Source: Bacteroidales bacterium (GTDB lineage Bacteria > Bacteroidota > Bacteroidia > Bacteroidales > Muribaculaceae). From it: DNA of 64,000 nt. Made by a program: the position numbers and the translations under genes. Under the pieces are notes generated by a model. It was not told the origin of the DNA and did not search any database. It saw only the letters and a list, made by a program, of their open reading frames with translations. The DNA is taken from NCBI GenBank assembly GCA_015060975.1, contig SUXI01000007.1, forward strand, positions 62,001 to 126,000, read 5' to 3'. Shown in pieces: positions 23,465 to 33,552 of this stretch; position 1 is the first letter of the stretch, and every line of letters begins with the position of its first letter.

Positions 23465-25507
23465 TTATAATAATGATACTGAGCGGTTGATAAATGCATT
23501 GAGCGCTTCACCTTTAAGCAACCCATTACCAAGAAGTGCAAGGTCAACAAGTTGTCTTACCATTGGTTGTGTTGCTGCATAATCGGACAACGCTTTGCTT
23601 TCATCATCGCGTAATGCTTTAGTGGCATTTTCAAGTGTGGAGATTTTTGCATTATCCTCATCGCTAAGTTTGCCATCTTTGTGTGTATCACGTATTTTTG
23701 TAATTTCAGCATTGTTGTCATCAATAGATTTAGAGATGGGTGAAATTGTCGAAGCGATGTCGTTATCGGCGTTTTCACGAATTTTGACGATTAACGGGTG
23801 TTCGGTGTTGACAATGAGATTATAGCTATCGGGCATTTCTCCATAGAAACTCATGCCTGGTTGGAACGCAGCCATTTCTTTCATGCGTCGCATATATTCA
23901 TTTTGTGTGATAACGATGGGGGAATCGTTTTCGCTCATAGCTTCAAACGACACGATGAATTGAGAGTTCTCAACAGTGGGGATTTGAGAGTTGAAGATGC
24001 CGGTGAGAATGTTACGTTGCGCAGATGTGAGCAAAACTTCCTTTTTGTTCTCTTTGCGAATGAGATTGTCGATAACATCACTATCGACACGCACAAATTG
24101 TGATTTCTCGATTTGTTGTTCAAGAAGACCGATAAAATGGCTGTCGAGTTGTCCATCCATGAGCAATACGTTATAACCTTTGTCGGTAGCGGCTTTGATA
24201 TAGGTGAATTGCGCTATAGGGTCGGTAGAATATAGATGTATGAGATTTCCGTCTTTATCGGTTTGAGATGCACCGATGAGTTGTTTGTATTCATCAAGAG
24301 TGAAATATTTTCCGTCGGTATCTTTCAGCAGTGTGAATTTTTTGCCTGCGTCACGGAATTTTTCATCGCTTAGCATTCCATATTCAATAAAGATCTTAAT
24401 ATCATCCCATTTCTTTTCAAATTCATTGCGGTCGGCTTTGAATATTTCTTCAAGTCGAGATGAAACTTTTTTCGTGATATATGTGGATATTTTTTTGACA
24501 GCGGCATCGCTTTGAAGATAAGAGCGTGATACGTTCAACGGAATGTCGGGAGAGTCGATAACGCCTTGAAGCAACATCAAAAATTCAGGAACAACACCTT
24601 CGACCGAATCGGTCACAAATACTTGGTTGCAGTATAGTTGGATGCGATTCTTGTTGATGTCGAAATTATTCTTGATTTTAGGGAAATATAAAATGCCGGT
24701 TAATGTGAATGGGAAATCGACATTGAGATGAATCCAAAATAGAGGTTCATCTTGACCGGGGTATAGCTCATTATAAAATTTTAGATAATCCTCATCTTTT
24801 AACTCAGATGGTTTTTTCATCCAAGCCGGAGCTGTTTCGTTGATAACTTTGTCTTTATCGGTATCAACATATTTTCCATCTTTCCATTCTTGTTCTTTTC
24901 CCGAAATTACAGGAATAGGAAGGAATCGGCAATATTTTTTTAATAATGTGTCGATGCGAGATTGTTCGAGAAAATCTTTGTTTTCATCATCGATATAAAG
25001 AATTATATCGGTTCCTCGATTATCTTTTTCGATTTGCTCCATTGAGTATTCGGGAGAACCATCGCATTCCCATTTTACGGCTTGAGCTCCGTCTTTATAT
25101 GATTGTGATTTAATGACAACTTTTTTTGCGACCATAAACGCCGAATAGAAACCAAGACCGAAATGACCTATAATGGTGTTGGCATTGTCTTTATATTTTT
25201 CAAGGAACTCTTCGGCACCTGAAAATGCTATTTGGTTGATATATTTGTCAATGTCTTCGGCGGTCATACCAATACCATGGTCGCTGACGGTGAGTGTGCC
25301 ATTTTCTTTGTCAATGGATACAGTCACTTTTAGTTCGCCAAGCTCACCTTTATATTCACCGCATGAAGATAACGTTTTTAGTTTTTGTGTAGCGTCGATA
25401 GCGTTTGATACAAGCTCACGAAGGAATATTTCGTGATCGCTATAAAGAAATTTTTTTATTACGGGGAAGATATTTTCAGTTGTTACCCCAATATTACCTT
25501 TTTTCAT
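23465..25507 (-). CDS. htpG: Molecular chaperone HtpG (Hsp90)
   Basis: A 680-residue cytosolic Hsp90. The N-terminal GHKL ATPase has FLRELVSNAIDATQKL (Asn/Asp for Mg-ATP), DHGIGMT, and GHFGLGFYSAFMV. The middle domain includes the catalytic-loop Arg region VSRSYLQSD. The C-terminal dimerisation domain is shorter than in eukaryotes and lacks the MEEVD tail, as expected for bacteria. The length is slightly above E. coli HtpG (624). It is monocistronic: a terminator of the ClpC gene lies upstream and a hairpin lies downstream. Chaperone genes htpG and clpC sit side by side on the same strand, which suggests, but does not prove, common stress control. Confidence 0.95.
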   Translation of the reverse strand: MKKGNIGVTTENIFPVIKKFLYSDHEIFLRELVSNAIDATQKLKTLSSCGEYKGELGELKVTVSIDKENGTLTVSDHGIGMTAEDIDKYINQIAFSGAEEFLEKYKDNANTIIGHFGLGFYSAFMVAKKVVIKSQSYKDGAQAVKWECDGSPEYSMEQIEKDNRGTDIILYIDDENKDFLEQSRIDTLLKKYCRFLPIPVISGKEQEWKDGKYVDTDKDKVINETAPAWMKKPSELKDEDYLKFYNELYPGQDEPLFWIHLNVDFPFTLTGILYFPKIKNNFDINKNRIQLYCNQVFVTDSVEGVVPEFLMLLQGVIDSPDIPLNVSRSYLQSDAAVKKISTYITKKVSSRLEEIFKADRNEFEKKWDDIKIFIEYGMLSDEKFRDAGKKFTLLKDTDGKYFTLDEYKQLIGASQTDKDGNLIHLYSTDPIAQFTYIKAATDKGYNVLLMDGQLDSHFIGLLEQQIEKSQFVRVDSDVIDNLIRKENKKEVLLTSAQRNILTGIFNSQIPTVENSQFIVSFEAMSENDSPIVITQNEYMRRMKEMAAFQPGMSFYGEMPDSYNLIVNTEHPLIVKIRENADNDIASTISPISKSIDDNNAEITKIRDTHKDGKLSDEDNAKISTLENATKALRDDESKALSDYAATQPMVRQLVDLALLGNGLLKGEALNAFINRSVSLL

Positions 25508-25548
25508 ATGAGTTTGTTTTATTGTAATTGTTTTTATTTAGTATATAA

Positions 25549-25579
25549 CAAAAAAAATGCCACATTGATTAATGTGACA
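25549..25579 (-). terminator. Terminator of the ClpC-like gene
   Basis: On the minus strand, TGTCACATT-AATC-AATGTGGCA is followed by TTTTTTTT. It is strong and separates the gene from htpG. Confidence 0.82.
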
Positions 25580-25604
25580 TTTTTACGGTTATTGGGTGAC
25601 ATTT

Positions 25605-27764
25605 TTACTTTGTGGCATTATCGGGGTGGATAATCGTTGTGGAAATTTTGTCATTTTCACTATCATAATCCATTTTTATAGTATCTCCTGCAACAGCGGC
25701 TTCGCTGATAATAATTTCGGATAATTCATCTTCAAGATATTTTTGTATGGCACGTTTTAGGGGTCTTGCTCCATATTGAACATCGTAACCTTTTTCGGCA
25801 ATAAAATCTTTTGCATTATTGGTTATTTCCAAGTTATATCCCAATGCGTTTATGCGATTTAAAAAGCTGACTAATTCAATATCTATAATTTTGAATATTG
25901 CGTCTTTATCGAGAGTGTCAAACATCACTATATCGTCGATGCGATTTAAAAACTCGGGAGCAAATGCTTTATTGAGAGCTTTTTGCAAAATGCTGTGGGT
26001 GTATTCTTTATCGATGGATCGAGTGTTGAAACCCACTCCCGAACCAAATTCTTTAAGTTGACGTGTTCCAATGTTGGAGGTCATGATTATGATTGTGTTT
26101 TTGAAATCAATTTTACGACCAAGACTATCAGTGAGTCGGCCTTCGTCCATGACTTGTAACAATATATTGAACACATCGGGGTGCGCTTTTTCGATTTCGT
26201 CGAGAAGAACAACAGAGTAGGGGCGACGGCGCACTTTCTCGGTTAATTGTCCTCCTTCTTCATAACCAACATATCCTGGAGGCGCTCCAACCAACCTTGA
26301 AACAGTGAATTTTTCCATATATTCGCTCATGTCAACACGAATTAAAGTATCGGCTGAGTCAAAAAGATATTCGGCAAGTTTTTTTGCCAAATGTGTTTTC
26401 CCCACACCTGTAGGACCAAGGAACATGAATGTGCCAATAGGTTTGTTGGGATCTTTCAACCCAATGCGATTGCGTTGGATGGCTTTTGTTATTTTATCAA
26501 TTGCATTATCTTGTCCGATGATTTCACGTTTAAGAGTGGGAGCCATCTCAAGAAGACGTTTACCCTCGGCTTGTGCCACACGTTGAACCGGAACACCGGT
26601 CATCATTGCCACAACTTCAGCTATTTTATCTTCATCAACGGTTTCTCGTTCATTGCTTAAACGCTCATCCCATTTGCGTTTGGCAATTTCGAGTTGTTCT
26701 CTCAGATTGTGTTCTTTATCACGATATAAAGTCGCGCTCTCAAAGTTATGAGATTTTGCGGCTTTTAGTTTCTTTTGGGTGGTTTCGTCAATCTCAATTT
26801 CTAATTCTTCGATTTCTTTAGGTACTGAGATATTTGTAATGTGAACCCGAGAACCGGCTTCGTCAAGAGCGTCAATGGCTTTATCGGGGAAGTTTCGATC
26901 GCTTACATATCGTTGAGTTAACTTCACGCAAGCCTCTAATGCTTCGGGAGTATATTTTACATTATGGTGACTTTCATATTTATCTTTTATATTGTTAAGA
27001 ATTTGCAAAGTTTCATCGGCGGTAGTGGGTTCAACCATTACTTTTTGGAAACGCCGTTCAAGAGCTCCGTCTTTTTCAATATTTTTGCGATATTCATCGA
27101 GAGTTGTTGCTCCTATGCATTGAATTTCTCCACGGGCTAATGCCGGTTTGAGCATATTTGCCGCATCCATTGAGCCTTGAGTGTTTCCGGCTCCGACAAT
27201 GGTGTGTATCTCGTCAATAAATAAAATGATGTCTTTATTTTTTGATAATTCGTCAAGAATTGCTTTTACTCTCTCTTCAAATTGACCTCGATATTTTGTT
27301 CCGGCAACTATTGATGCCATATCAAGAGCTATTACACGTTTGCCAAATAGTAAACGAGACACATTGCGTTGAATGATGCGTAGTGCTAAACCCTCGACAA
27401 TTGCTGATTTGCCTACACCGGGCTCACCGATGAGAACAGGATTGTTCTTTTTGCGTCTGCTGAGAATTTGAGCAATGCGTTCGATCTCCATGTCACGCCC
27501 AATCACAGGGTCTAACCGGTTTTCTTCGGCGGCGCGTGTCATGTCAATGCCATATTTGTCAAGGACCGGGGTGTCATTACCACGATTTGCCCCATTTCCT
27601 TTGGGGCTTTTTGTTGAGGATTGCTTGTTGACAGAATCATTGTTTTGTGACATAATGTCATTATCTTCAATCTCATCGTCTTCGGTAAATCCGGCTCCAA
27701 ATTTAATATCGCAGATTTCGTTATTGTGAAATGACATATAATTAGATGAAAATGTTGTATCCAT
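25605..27764 (-). CDS. clpC: ClpC-type AAA+ ATPase lacking the N-terminal Clp domain
   Basis: A 719-residue Hsp100 unfoldase, probably partner of ClpP. It contains D1 with Walker A GEPGVGKS (113-120) and Walker B LFIDEIHT, a short middle insert with a UVR-like motif ([15 protein letters not shown]) typical of ClpC rather than ClpB, and D2 with GPTGVGKTH (~447), [12 protein letters not shown] and the C-terminal [15 protein letters not shown]. The usual double-repeat N-domain (~145 residues) is absent: the protein begins with about 30 unrelated residues and then an acidic linker ([11 protein letters not shown]) like the one normally following the N-domain. No upstream in-frame extension exists. 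It is divergent from gyrA. The terminator downstream is intact and nothing else suggests decay, so it is probably a functional short form. Confidence 0.88.
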   Translation of the reverse strand: MDTTFSSNYMSFHNNEICDIKFGAGFTEDDEIEDNDIMSQNNDSVNKQSSTKSPKGNGANRGNDTPVLDKYGIDMTRAAEENRLDPVIGRDMEIERIAQILSRRKKNNPVLIGEPGVGKSAIVEGLALRIIQRNVSRLLFGKRVIALDMASIVAGTKYRGQFEERVKAILDELSKNKDIILFIDEIHTIVGAGNTQGSMDAANMLKPALARGEIQCIGATTLDEYRKNIEKDGALERRFQKVMVEPTTADETLQILNNIKDKYESHHNVKYTPEALEACVKLTQRYVSDRNFPDKAIDALDEAGSRVHITNISVPKEIEELEIEIDETTQKKLKAAKSHNFESATLYRDKEHNLREQLEIAKRKWDERLSNERETVDEDKIAEVVAMMTGVPVQRVAQAEGKRLLEMAPTLKREIIGQDNAIDKITKAIQRNRIGLKDPNKPIGTFMFLGPTGVGKTHLAKKLAEYLFDSADTLIRVDMSEYMEKFTVSRLVGAPPGYVGYEEGGQLTEKVRRRPYSVVLLDEIEKAHPDVFNILLQVMDEGRLTDSLGRKIDFKNTIIIMTSNIGTRQLKEFGSGVGFNTRSIDKEYTHSILQKALNKAFAPEFLNRIDDIVMFDTLDKDAIFKIIDIELVSFLNRINALGYNLEITNNAKDFIAEKGYDVQYGARPLKRAIQKYLEDELSEIIISEAAVAGDTIKMDYDSENDKISTTIIHPDNATK

Positions 27765-27901
27765 ATCAATTTTTACAAAGAACTAATCCTAAGTATGCAA
27801 TTATTGTGCCAAATATGTGGTGCTACTTCTTAAATAGATATATCATAGAATTAAAAAAAATAAAACGAGTTGATAAAGTTTAATTTTTCATTAAAAATCA
27901 C

Positions 27902-27909
27902 TATCTTTG
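27902..27909 (+). promoter_or_regulatory. Putative -7 box of the gyrA promoter
   Basis: TATCTTTG with TTTA 19 bp upstream (27879-27882). It implies a 5' leader of about 80 nt before gyrA. Confidence 0.55.
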
Positions 27910-27996
27910 TATGATTATTTAAATTAAAATAAACTTAAATAGACATCTATTGTCTGAATGTATTAATATAGCTAATTAACTATCACTATAATAGAA

Positions 27997-30540
27997 ATGT
28001 TGGAACAAGATCGAATATTAAAGATCAATATCGAAAATGAGATGAAGTCGGCATATATCGACTATTCTATGTCGGTTATTGTGTCGCGAGCATTGCCTGA
28101 TGTGCGAGATGGATTAAAACCGGTGCATCGTCGTGTGTTATATGGAATGAATGAGATGGGTAATACATCTGATCATCCTCACAAAAAATCAGCGAATTGT
28201 GTGGGTGAAGTTATGGGTAAGTATCACCCGCATGGAGACTCCTCTATATATGGAACTGTTGTTCGACTTGCACAACCATGGGCGCTAAGATATACTCTTG
28301 TCGATGGTCATGGAAACTTTGGCTCGGTTGATGGTGACAGTGCAGCGGCAATGCGTTATACAGAAGTTCGCTTGGATAAAATTGGGGAAGAGATGCTCCA
28401 AGATATAGATGCCGACACAGTGGATTTCCAACCAAACTATGACAACTCACGAAAGGAACCAACGGTATTGCCAACACGTTTTCCAAATTTGCTTGTAAAT
28501 GGAGCGTCGGGAATTGCGGTGGGTATGGCAACCAATATGCCACCTCACAATCTCACAGAGTCGATAAATGCGTGCGTGGCATTAATTGATAGTCCTGAAA
28601 TGACTATTCAGGAGCTTATGCAATATATAAAAGCTCCAGACTTTCCTACCGGAGGGACTATCTATGGTTATAATGGAGTGAAAGATGCATACGAAACCGG
28701 TCGTGGGCGAATCTTAATTCGCGCAAAAGCTGAGATTGAAAGTGATGGAAACCACGAAGACATAATTGTAACTGAAATACCTTATAATGTTAATAAAGCT
28801 GAGTTGATAAAGTATATTGCCGAGCTTGTTAATGAGAAAAAAATAGAAGGTATTGCCGACCTCAACGATGAGAGTAACTATAAGGGCATGCGCATTGTCA
28901 TAAAATTGAAGAGCGATGCTAATGCCAATGTTGTGCTCAACAAGTTATACAAAATGACACAAATGCAGGCTTCATTTAGTGTTAATAATGTAGCACTTGT
29001 GAAAGGACGTCCTAAGTTGCTTAATTTAAAAGAGCTATTGCAATCATTTGTGGATCACCGTCATGATGTTGTTATTCGTCGCACAAAATACCAACTTGGT
29101 AAAGCTCAGGAACGAGCTCATATTTTGCAAGGATTAATTATTGCATCTCAAAATATAGATGAAGTTATTCATATTATTCGTTCTTCGGCAAATACTGAAG
29201 AGGCAAAAGAGCGCTTGAGTGAACGGTTTGAGCTTACCGATGCTCAAACCTCTGCGATTGTTGAGATGCGATTGAAACAACTCACAGGTCTTGAACAAGA
29301 TAAACTTACTCAAGCATATGAGGAAATTATGCAATTAATTGCAAGTTTGGAAGAAATTCTAAATAATGATGTGGTTTGTCGCAATCTAATTAAAGAAGAA
29401 CTTCTTGAAATACGCGATAAATTTGGAGATGAGCGTCGCACAGAAATTGATTATACAGCAGGTGATTTCAATGCTGAAGATTTCTATGCTGATGAAGAGA
29501 TGATTATTACAATCTCTCATTTAGGATATATTAAACGTACACCATTGACAGAATTCCGTGCGCAAAACCGTGGTGGAGTAGGCGCTAAAGGTAGTGATAC
29601 TCGTGATGAAGACTTTATCGAATATATCTATCCGGCGTCAATGCACAATTATATGTTGTTCTTTACTCAGAAAGGTCGCTGTTATTGGTTGAAAGTTTAT
29701 GATATTCCTGAGGGTACCAAAAACTCAAAAGGGCGTGCAATCCAAAATCTGCTTAATATTGAGCCTGATGATGCAGTTAAAGCATTTATTCGCATAAAAG
29801 CTCTTGGCGATAGTGAGTTTGTGAATAGTCATAATTTAATTTTCTGTACAAAGAATGGTATAATAAAGAAAACTAAACTTGAAGCATACTCGCGCCCTCG
29901 TGCAAATGGTGTAAACGCAATTATCATTCGTGAGGACGACCAATTGTTACAAGTTGAATTGACCGATGGGAATTCTGAAATACTTATTGCTAATCGCAAT
30001 GGTAGAGCTATCCGCTTCCATGAAAGCAAGGTGCGAGAAATGGGACGCATGTCAACCGGTGTTAGAGGTATGACACTTGATGGTGGTGATGATGAGGTAG
30101 TTGGTATGATTTGTATGAATGCCGATTCGGAAAACAATGTGATGGTGCTTTCTGAAAATGGTTATGGCAAACGTTCTCTACTTGATGATTATCGAATCAC
30201 AAACCGAGGTGGAAAAGGTGTTAAGACTATAAATGTTACTGAAAAGACCGGTGCGCTTGTTGCTATTAAGAGTGTTAATGATGAAAATGATTTGGTTATC
30301 ATAAATAAATCGGGTATAACATTGCGCATTCATGTTGCCGATTTCAGGGTTATGGGACGTGCGACACAAGGAGTAAGAGTTATTAACCTTGAAAAACGTA
30401 ACGATTCAATTGCGTCTGTATGCTGTGTTGACACCGATCCTGAAGAAGCTGTAGAGCAAGTAGATGGCGAAGTTTTGGACGGTCCGGTGTTAGAGGATAA
30501 CGTTGATGCAACTGAAGAAATACAAGAAGTGGAAGAATAA
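27997..30540 (+). CDS. gyrA: DNA gyrase subunit A
   Basis: An 847-residue type IIA topoisomerase subunit that cuts and rejoins DNA during negative supercoiling. It has the quinolone-resistance region around [17 protein letters not shown], the catalytic Tyr in AMRYTEVRL, and the tower/coiled-coil segment. The C-terminal beta-pinwheel has six repeats, and its first blade carries the gyrase-specific GyrA-box [10 protein letters not shown], which supports GyrA over ParC. The QRDR reads HPHGDSS, i.e. Ser-Ser after Asp; the first of these lies near the classical Ser83 position. It starts with a normal [13 protein letters not shown]. It is followed 26 bp later by a TPR protein, probably co-transcribed. 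Confidence 0.95.
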   Translation: MLEQDRILKINIENEMKSAYIDYSMSVIVSRALPDVRDGLKPVHRRVLYGMNEMGNTSDHPHKKSANCVGEVMGKYHPHGDSSIYGTVVRLAQPWALRYTLVDGHGNFGSVDGDSAAAMRYTEVRLDKIGEEMLQDIDADTVDFQPNYDNSRKEPTVLPTRFPNLLVNGASGIAVGMATNMPPHNLTESINACVALIDSPEMTIQELMQYIKAPDFPTGGTIYGYNGVKDAYETGRGRILIRAKAEIESDGNHEDIIVTEIPYNVNKAELIKYIAELVNEKKIEGIADLNDESNYKGMRIVIKLKSDANANVVLNKLYKMTQMQASFSVNNVALVKGRPKLLNLKELLQSFVDHRHDVVIRRTKYQLGKAQERAHILQGLIIASQNIDEVIHIIRSSANTEEAKERLSERFELTDAQTSAIVEMRLKQLTGLEQDKLTQAYEEIMQLIASLEEILNNDVVCRNLIKEELLEIRDKFGDERRTEIDYTAGDFNAEDFYADEEMIITISHLGYIKRTPLTEFRAQNRGGVGAKGSDTRDEDFIEYIYPASMHNYMLFFTQKGRCYWLKVYDIPEGTKNSKGRAIQNLLNIEPDDAVKAFIRIKALGDSEFVNSHNLIFCTKNGIIKKTKLEAYSRPRANGVNAIIIREDDQLLQVELTDGNSEILIANRNGRAIRFHESKVREMGRMSTGVRGMTLDGGDDEVVGMICMNADSENNVMVLSENGYGKRSLLDDYRITNRGGKGVKTINVTEKTGALVAIKSVNDENDLVIINKSGITLRIHVADFRVMGRATQGVRVINLEKRNDSIASVCCVDTDPEEAVEQVDGEVLDGPVLEDNVDATEEIQEVEE

Positions 30541-30566
30541 TATAAACAACTTATATACATTAAATT

Positions 30567-31781
30567 ATGAAAAAAATAAGTATTTTAGGATTATGTTTGG
30601 TTGCCGGATTAACTATGTCGGCACAAAAGAGCCTTCTAAAAGAGGTTGAAAATACTGTAAAAAGTGGTAATTTTGATTATGCGGCTATTAGTGATAAAAT
30701 TTCACAAATAACAACTAATCCCGAAACTAAAGATGACGTTAAGGCATGGTTGGTTGCAGGGCAGGCTGCATTTGCTAATTATGATGCTTTATTCTTGAAA
30801 GTTCAAATGGGGCAAGATGTTGATAAAAAACTTATGGGGCAGTCTATGCTTGATGGGTATAACTATATGGTAAAAGCCCTACCTCTCGATACAGTAGTTG
30901 ATGATAAAGGAAAAATTAAGACAAAAGAGTCAAAGAAAATAGTAAAAACAATTGCTGATAATTATAGCCATTTTAATAATGCCGGTATTTTCTTGTGGGA
31001 AGTAGAAGATTATAAAGGTGCGTATAATGCATGGGATATTTATGTAAATCTTCCTAATGATCCACGCATGGGAAAAACCGGATTGAAAGCTGATAATGAT
31101 TCAATCGTGTCACAAATTGTATTTAATCAGGCATTGGCTGCATGGCAAACAGATGAATTGGACAAAGCGTTAGTTGCTTTTGATAAAGCATATAAAATGG
31201 GATATAATAAGAAAAACCTTTTTGATTATGCAATATCTGTAGCTACACAAGCAAGAAAAAATAATGAAGCTTTGAAATATGCAAATTTGGCATATCCTAT
31301 ATATGGCAAAGAAAACCCGGTGTATCTTCAAGTTATTGTTAATGATTTCTTGGAAAAGAAAGAATATGTAAAAGCGCGTGAGATGCTTACCGGTTTACTT
31401 GCTTCAGAGCCTAACAATGCAGAATATTATGATTTGATAGGTGTTCTTTATGAAAATGAAGGTAAAACCGATGAGGCTCTTGGCTCATATAAGAAATCGG
31501 TTGAATTAAATGGAAAGTCAGCAGTGGCAAAATTTCATTTAGGAAATTTGTTGTACAATAAAGCATACGCTATTGACAATGAGGCTTCAAATAAATCTCA
31601 AGCCGAATATGATAAAATTCGCAAAGAGCAAACTGAGCCCCTTTTACGCGAGGCTGCTACTCAATTAGAAGATGCATATAATCTCGATGAGCAAAATATG
31701 GGAGATGCATTGAAACATTTGAAGAACATCTATTATATTCTTGGTGATGAAGAAAATCTTAAACGAGTTGAATTAATGTAA
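30567..31781 (+). CDS. Exported TPR-repeat protein
   Basis: A 404-residue protein with a signal peptide (LGLCLVAGLTMSAQ, cleavage near residue 19) and several tetratricopeptide repeats, clearest at residues ~195-330 (ALVAFDKAYKMGYNKKNLFD, YYDLIGVLYENEGKTDEAL, AVAKFHLGNLLYNKAY). TPR arrays mediate protein-protein contacts. It is probably periplasmic, with no lipobox Cys. A TPR protein next to gyrA is, to my recollection, a recurrent arrangement in Bacteroidetes, but no function is established. It shares the gyrA transcript (26-bp gap) and is closed by a good terminator. Confidence 0.85.
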   Translation: MKKISILGLCLVAGLTMSAQKSLLKEVENTVKSGNFDYAAISDKISQITTNPETKDDVKAWLVAGQAAFANYDALFLKVQMGQDVDKKLMGQSMLDGYNYMVKALPLDTVVDDKGKIKTKESKKIVKTIADNYSHFNNAGIFLWEVEDYKGAYNAWDIYVNLPNDPRMGKTGLKADNDSIVSQIVFNQALAAWQTDELDKALVAFDKAYKMGYNKKNLFDYAISVATQARKNNEALKYANLAYPIYGKENPVYLQVIVNDFLEKKEYVKAREMLTGLLASEPNNAEYYDLIGVLYENEGKTDEALGSYKKSVELNGKSAVAKFHLGNLLYNKAYAIDNEASNKSQAEYDKIRKEQTEPLLREAATQLEDAYNLDEQNMGDALKHLKNIYYILGDEENLKRVELM

Positions 31782-31802
31782 CATAATTAATATAATCATT
31801 GC

Positions 31803-31845
31803 TAAAAGCCGTGTTGCAGAGAATTGTGATACGGCTTTTGTTTTA
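31803..31845 (+). terminator. Terminator after gyrA-TPR
   Basis: The stem AAAAGCCGT / ACGGCTTTT with an 18-nt loop is followed by GTTTT. Confidence 0.75.
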
Positions 31846-31956
31846 GAAAAAAAGGAAGGTATTTGATGTTATTGTGTATAAATATGGTTTTTAATCTCTT
31901 AAAGTTTCAGTATCAGCAAATAAATCGTAACTTTACAATAAAATGTAATTTGCTAT

Positions 31957-32430
31957 ATGAAAATAATTTTATTGGCGATAGGTAAGACCGGAGAAAAATA
32001 TATAAAAGAGGGGATAGGGCAATATATAAAACGGTTATCTCATTATGTGCCGTTTGAGTTTAAGATTCTTCCCGATGTGAAAACAACAAAAGGAATCTCA
32101 CGGGATCGACAAAAGAATATAGAAGGAGTTATGTTTCAGTCCGTAATACAGCCGGGCGATGTTGTTGTGTTGCTTGATGAAAGAGGCAAGGAATATACTT
32201 CGAGAGAATTTGCGAATTATCTTGATCGCAAGATGGTTACTGTTGCTAAAAATATAGTATTTATTATAGGTGGTCCATACGGATTTTCCCAGGAAATGTA
32301 TGATAGGGCAAATGAAAAGTTATCATTGTCGAAGATGACTTTTTCTCACGAAATGATACGCTTGTTCTTTGTTGAACAGATTTACAGGGCAATGACCATA
32401 CTTAGGGGAGAACCATATCATCACGATTGA
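31957..32430 (+). CDS. rlmH: 23S rRNA pseudouridine(1915)-N3 methyltransferase
   Basis: A 157-residue SPOUT-class methyltransferase that methylates pseudouridine 1915 in helix 69 of 23S rRNA using S-adenosylmethionine. The C-terminal trefoil-knot motifs are visible: VVLLDERGKEYTSREFA, the glycine-rich FIIGGPYGF, and SLSKMTFSHEMIRLFFVEQIYRA. Normal length. Upstream a TAACTTTA box (31928-31935) may serve as its promoter. It abuts hemW tail-to-tail with no gap, so the two stop codons touch. Confidence 0.95.
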   Translation: MKIILLAIGKTGEKYIKEGIGQYIKRLSHYVPFEFKILPDVKTTKGISRDRQKNIEGVMFQSVIQPGDVVVLLDERGKEYTSREFANYLDRKMVTVAKNIVFIIGGPYGFSQEMYDRANEKLSLSKMTFSHEMIRLFFVEQIYRAMTILRGEPYHHD

Positions 32431-33552
32431 TTATTTTATAACGTCGAGCATTATGCGGTCGGAGATAAGCATCGCTTTTTCTGAGATGGAAAGATGTGTT
32501 TGTGTTAACTGCATGTTTCCCTTGTCAATGTGAGGCTCAGATAATTTAATCAGCTCATTTAGTGTAGCTGTTCCAAATTTTGATTTATAAGTTTCTAAGT
32601 TTATCCCTTGAGATGTGCGTAGTGCGACAATAATATAATCATTATGTAGCTCTTCAGCGGTTTCATCTTCAATTACATGTATGCAATTCCCTTTTGACAA
32701 TTCGGTGATATAGTTTTTTAAGTTTGATGGGTTAAAGCTTCTTGCTTTGCCATCAAATGAATGAGCCGAGACGCCTAATCCGAGGTAGGGTAGGCCTTTC
32801 CAGTAATTGGAATTATGAATGGCTTGAAATCCGGGCTGTGCAAAATTTGATATTTCATAGTGTTCATATCCATATCTTTTTGCTTGAGATATTAAGTAGG
32901 AATACATTTGGGTAACTAAATCTTCAGTCGCTTCCTCAATTTTTCCGGAGATTAATTGCGTATATAAGCCGGTACCTTTTTCGTAGGATAACAAATAGGC
33001 TGAAAAGTGTGGTAATCGCAAATTTAGCATGCAATTCAATGAGTATTTCCAACTATTAAGGTCTTGTTTGGGTAATCCAAAAATTAAATCACCACTAATG
33101 TTATTTATGCCATTTTCTCGTAAAACATTTATTGCATTAAGTGCGGTCTCTGCCGAATGTCGCCGATTGATGTATTTTAATTCGATATTATTAAATGATT
33201 GTATGCCTAAGCTAACTCTGTTTATGCCAAAGTTTTTTACAGTTTTTACCCAATGAGCGGTTATATCTTCAGGGTTCGCTTCAATTGTAAATTCAATGAT
33301 GTTGCAAGGTTTTATGATTGTATTTATGGATATAATTAATCGTTCCAATAAATGTATTGGTAAAATTGAAGGTGTCCCACCTCCGATATATATTGAGGAA
33401 AAAGTGTTGTGAAATTGTGGACCTCTAATTTTCAATTCAAAAATTAGAGCGTTGATATATTTTTCAACGCTATCTAAGCGTGGAGTAGAGAAAAAATCGC
33501 AGTAGGAACATTTGCTATGACAAAAAGGAATGTGTATATATAGTCCTGCCAT
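32431..33552 (-). CDS. hemW: Radical SAM protein HemW
   Basis: A 373-residue radical SAM enzyme. The [4Fe-4S] motif CHSKCSYCD (CxxxCxxC) is at about residues 10-18, with a GGGTPS SAM-binding motif and the C-terminal HemN-like domain. It lacks the N-terminal extension of coproporphyrinogen III dehydrogenase HemN, which fits HemW, a haem chaperone/insertase often misnamed coproporphyrinogen oxidase. It is last in a tight run (metF-holB-AddB-like-hemW), and its ATG overlaps the stop of the upstream nuclease gene by a base, so translation is coupled. Confidence 0.9.
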   Translation of the reverse strand: MAGLYIHIPFCHSKCSYCDFFSTPRLDSVEKYINALIFELKIRGPQFHNTFSSIYIGGGTPSILPIHLLERLIISINTIIKPCNIIEFTIEANPEDITAHWVKTVKNFGINRVSLGIQSFNNIELKYINRRHSAETALNAINVLRENGINNISGDLIFGLPKQDLNSWKYSLNCMLNLRLPHFSAYLLSYEKGTGLYTQLISGKIEEATEDLVTQMYSYLISQAKRYGYEHYEISNFAQPGFQAIHNSNYWKGLPYLGLGVSAHSFDGKARSFNPSNLKNYITELSKGNCIHVIEDETAEELHNDYIIVALRTSQGINLETYKSKFGTATLNELIKLSEPHIDKGNMQLTQTHLSISEKAMLISDRIMLDVIK

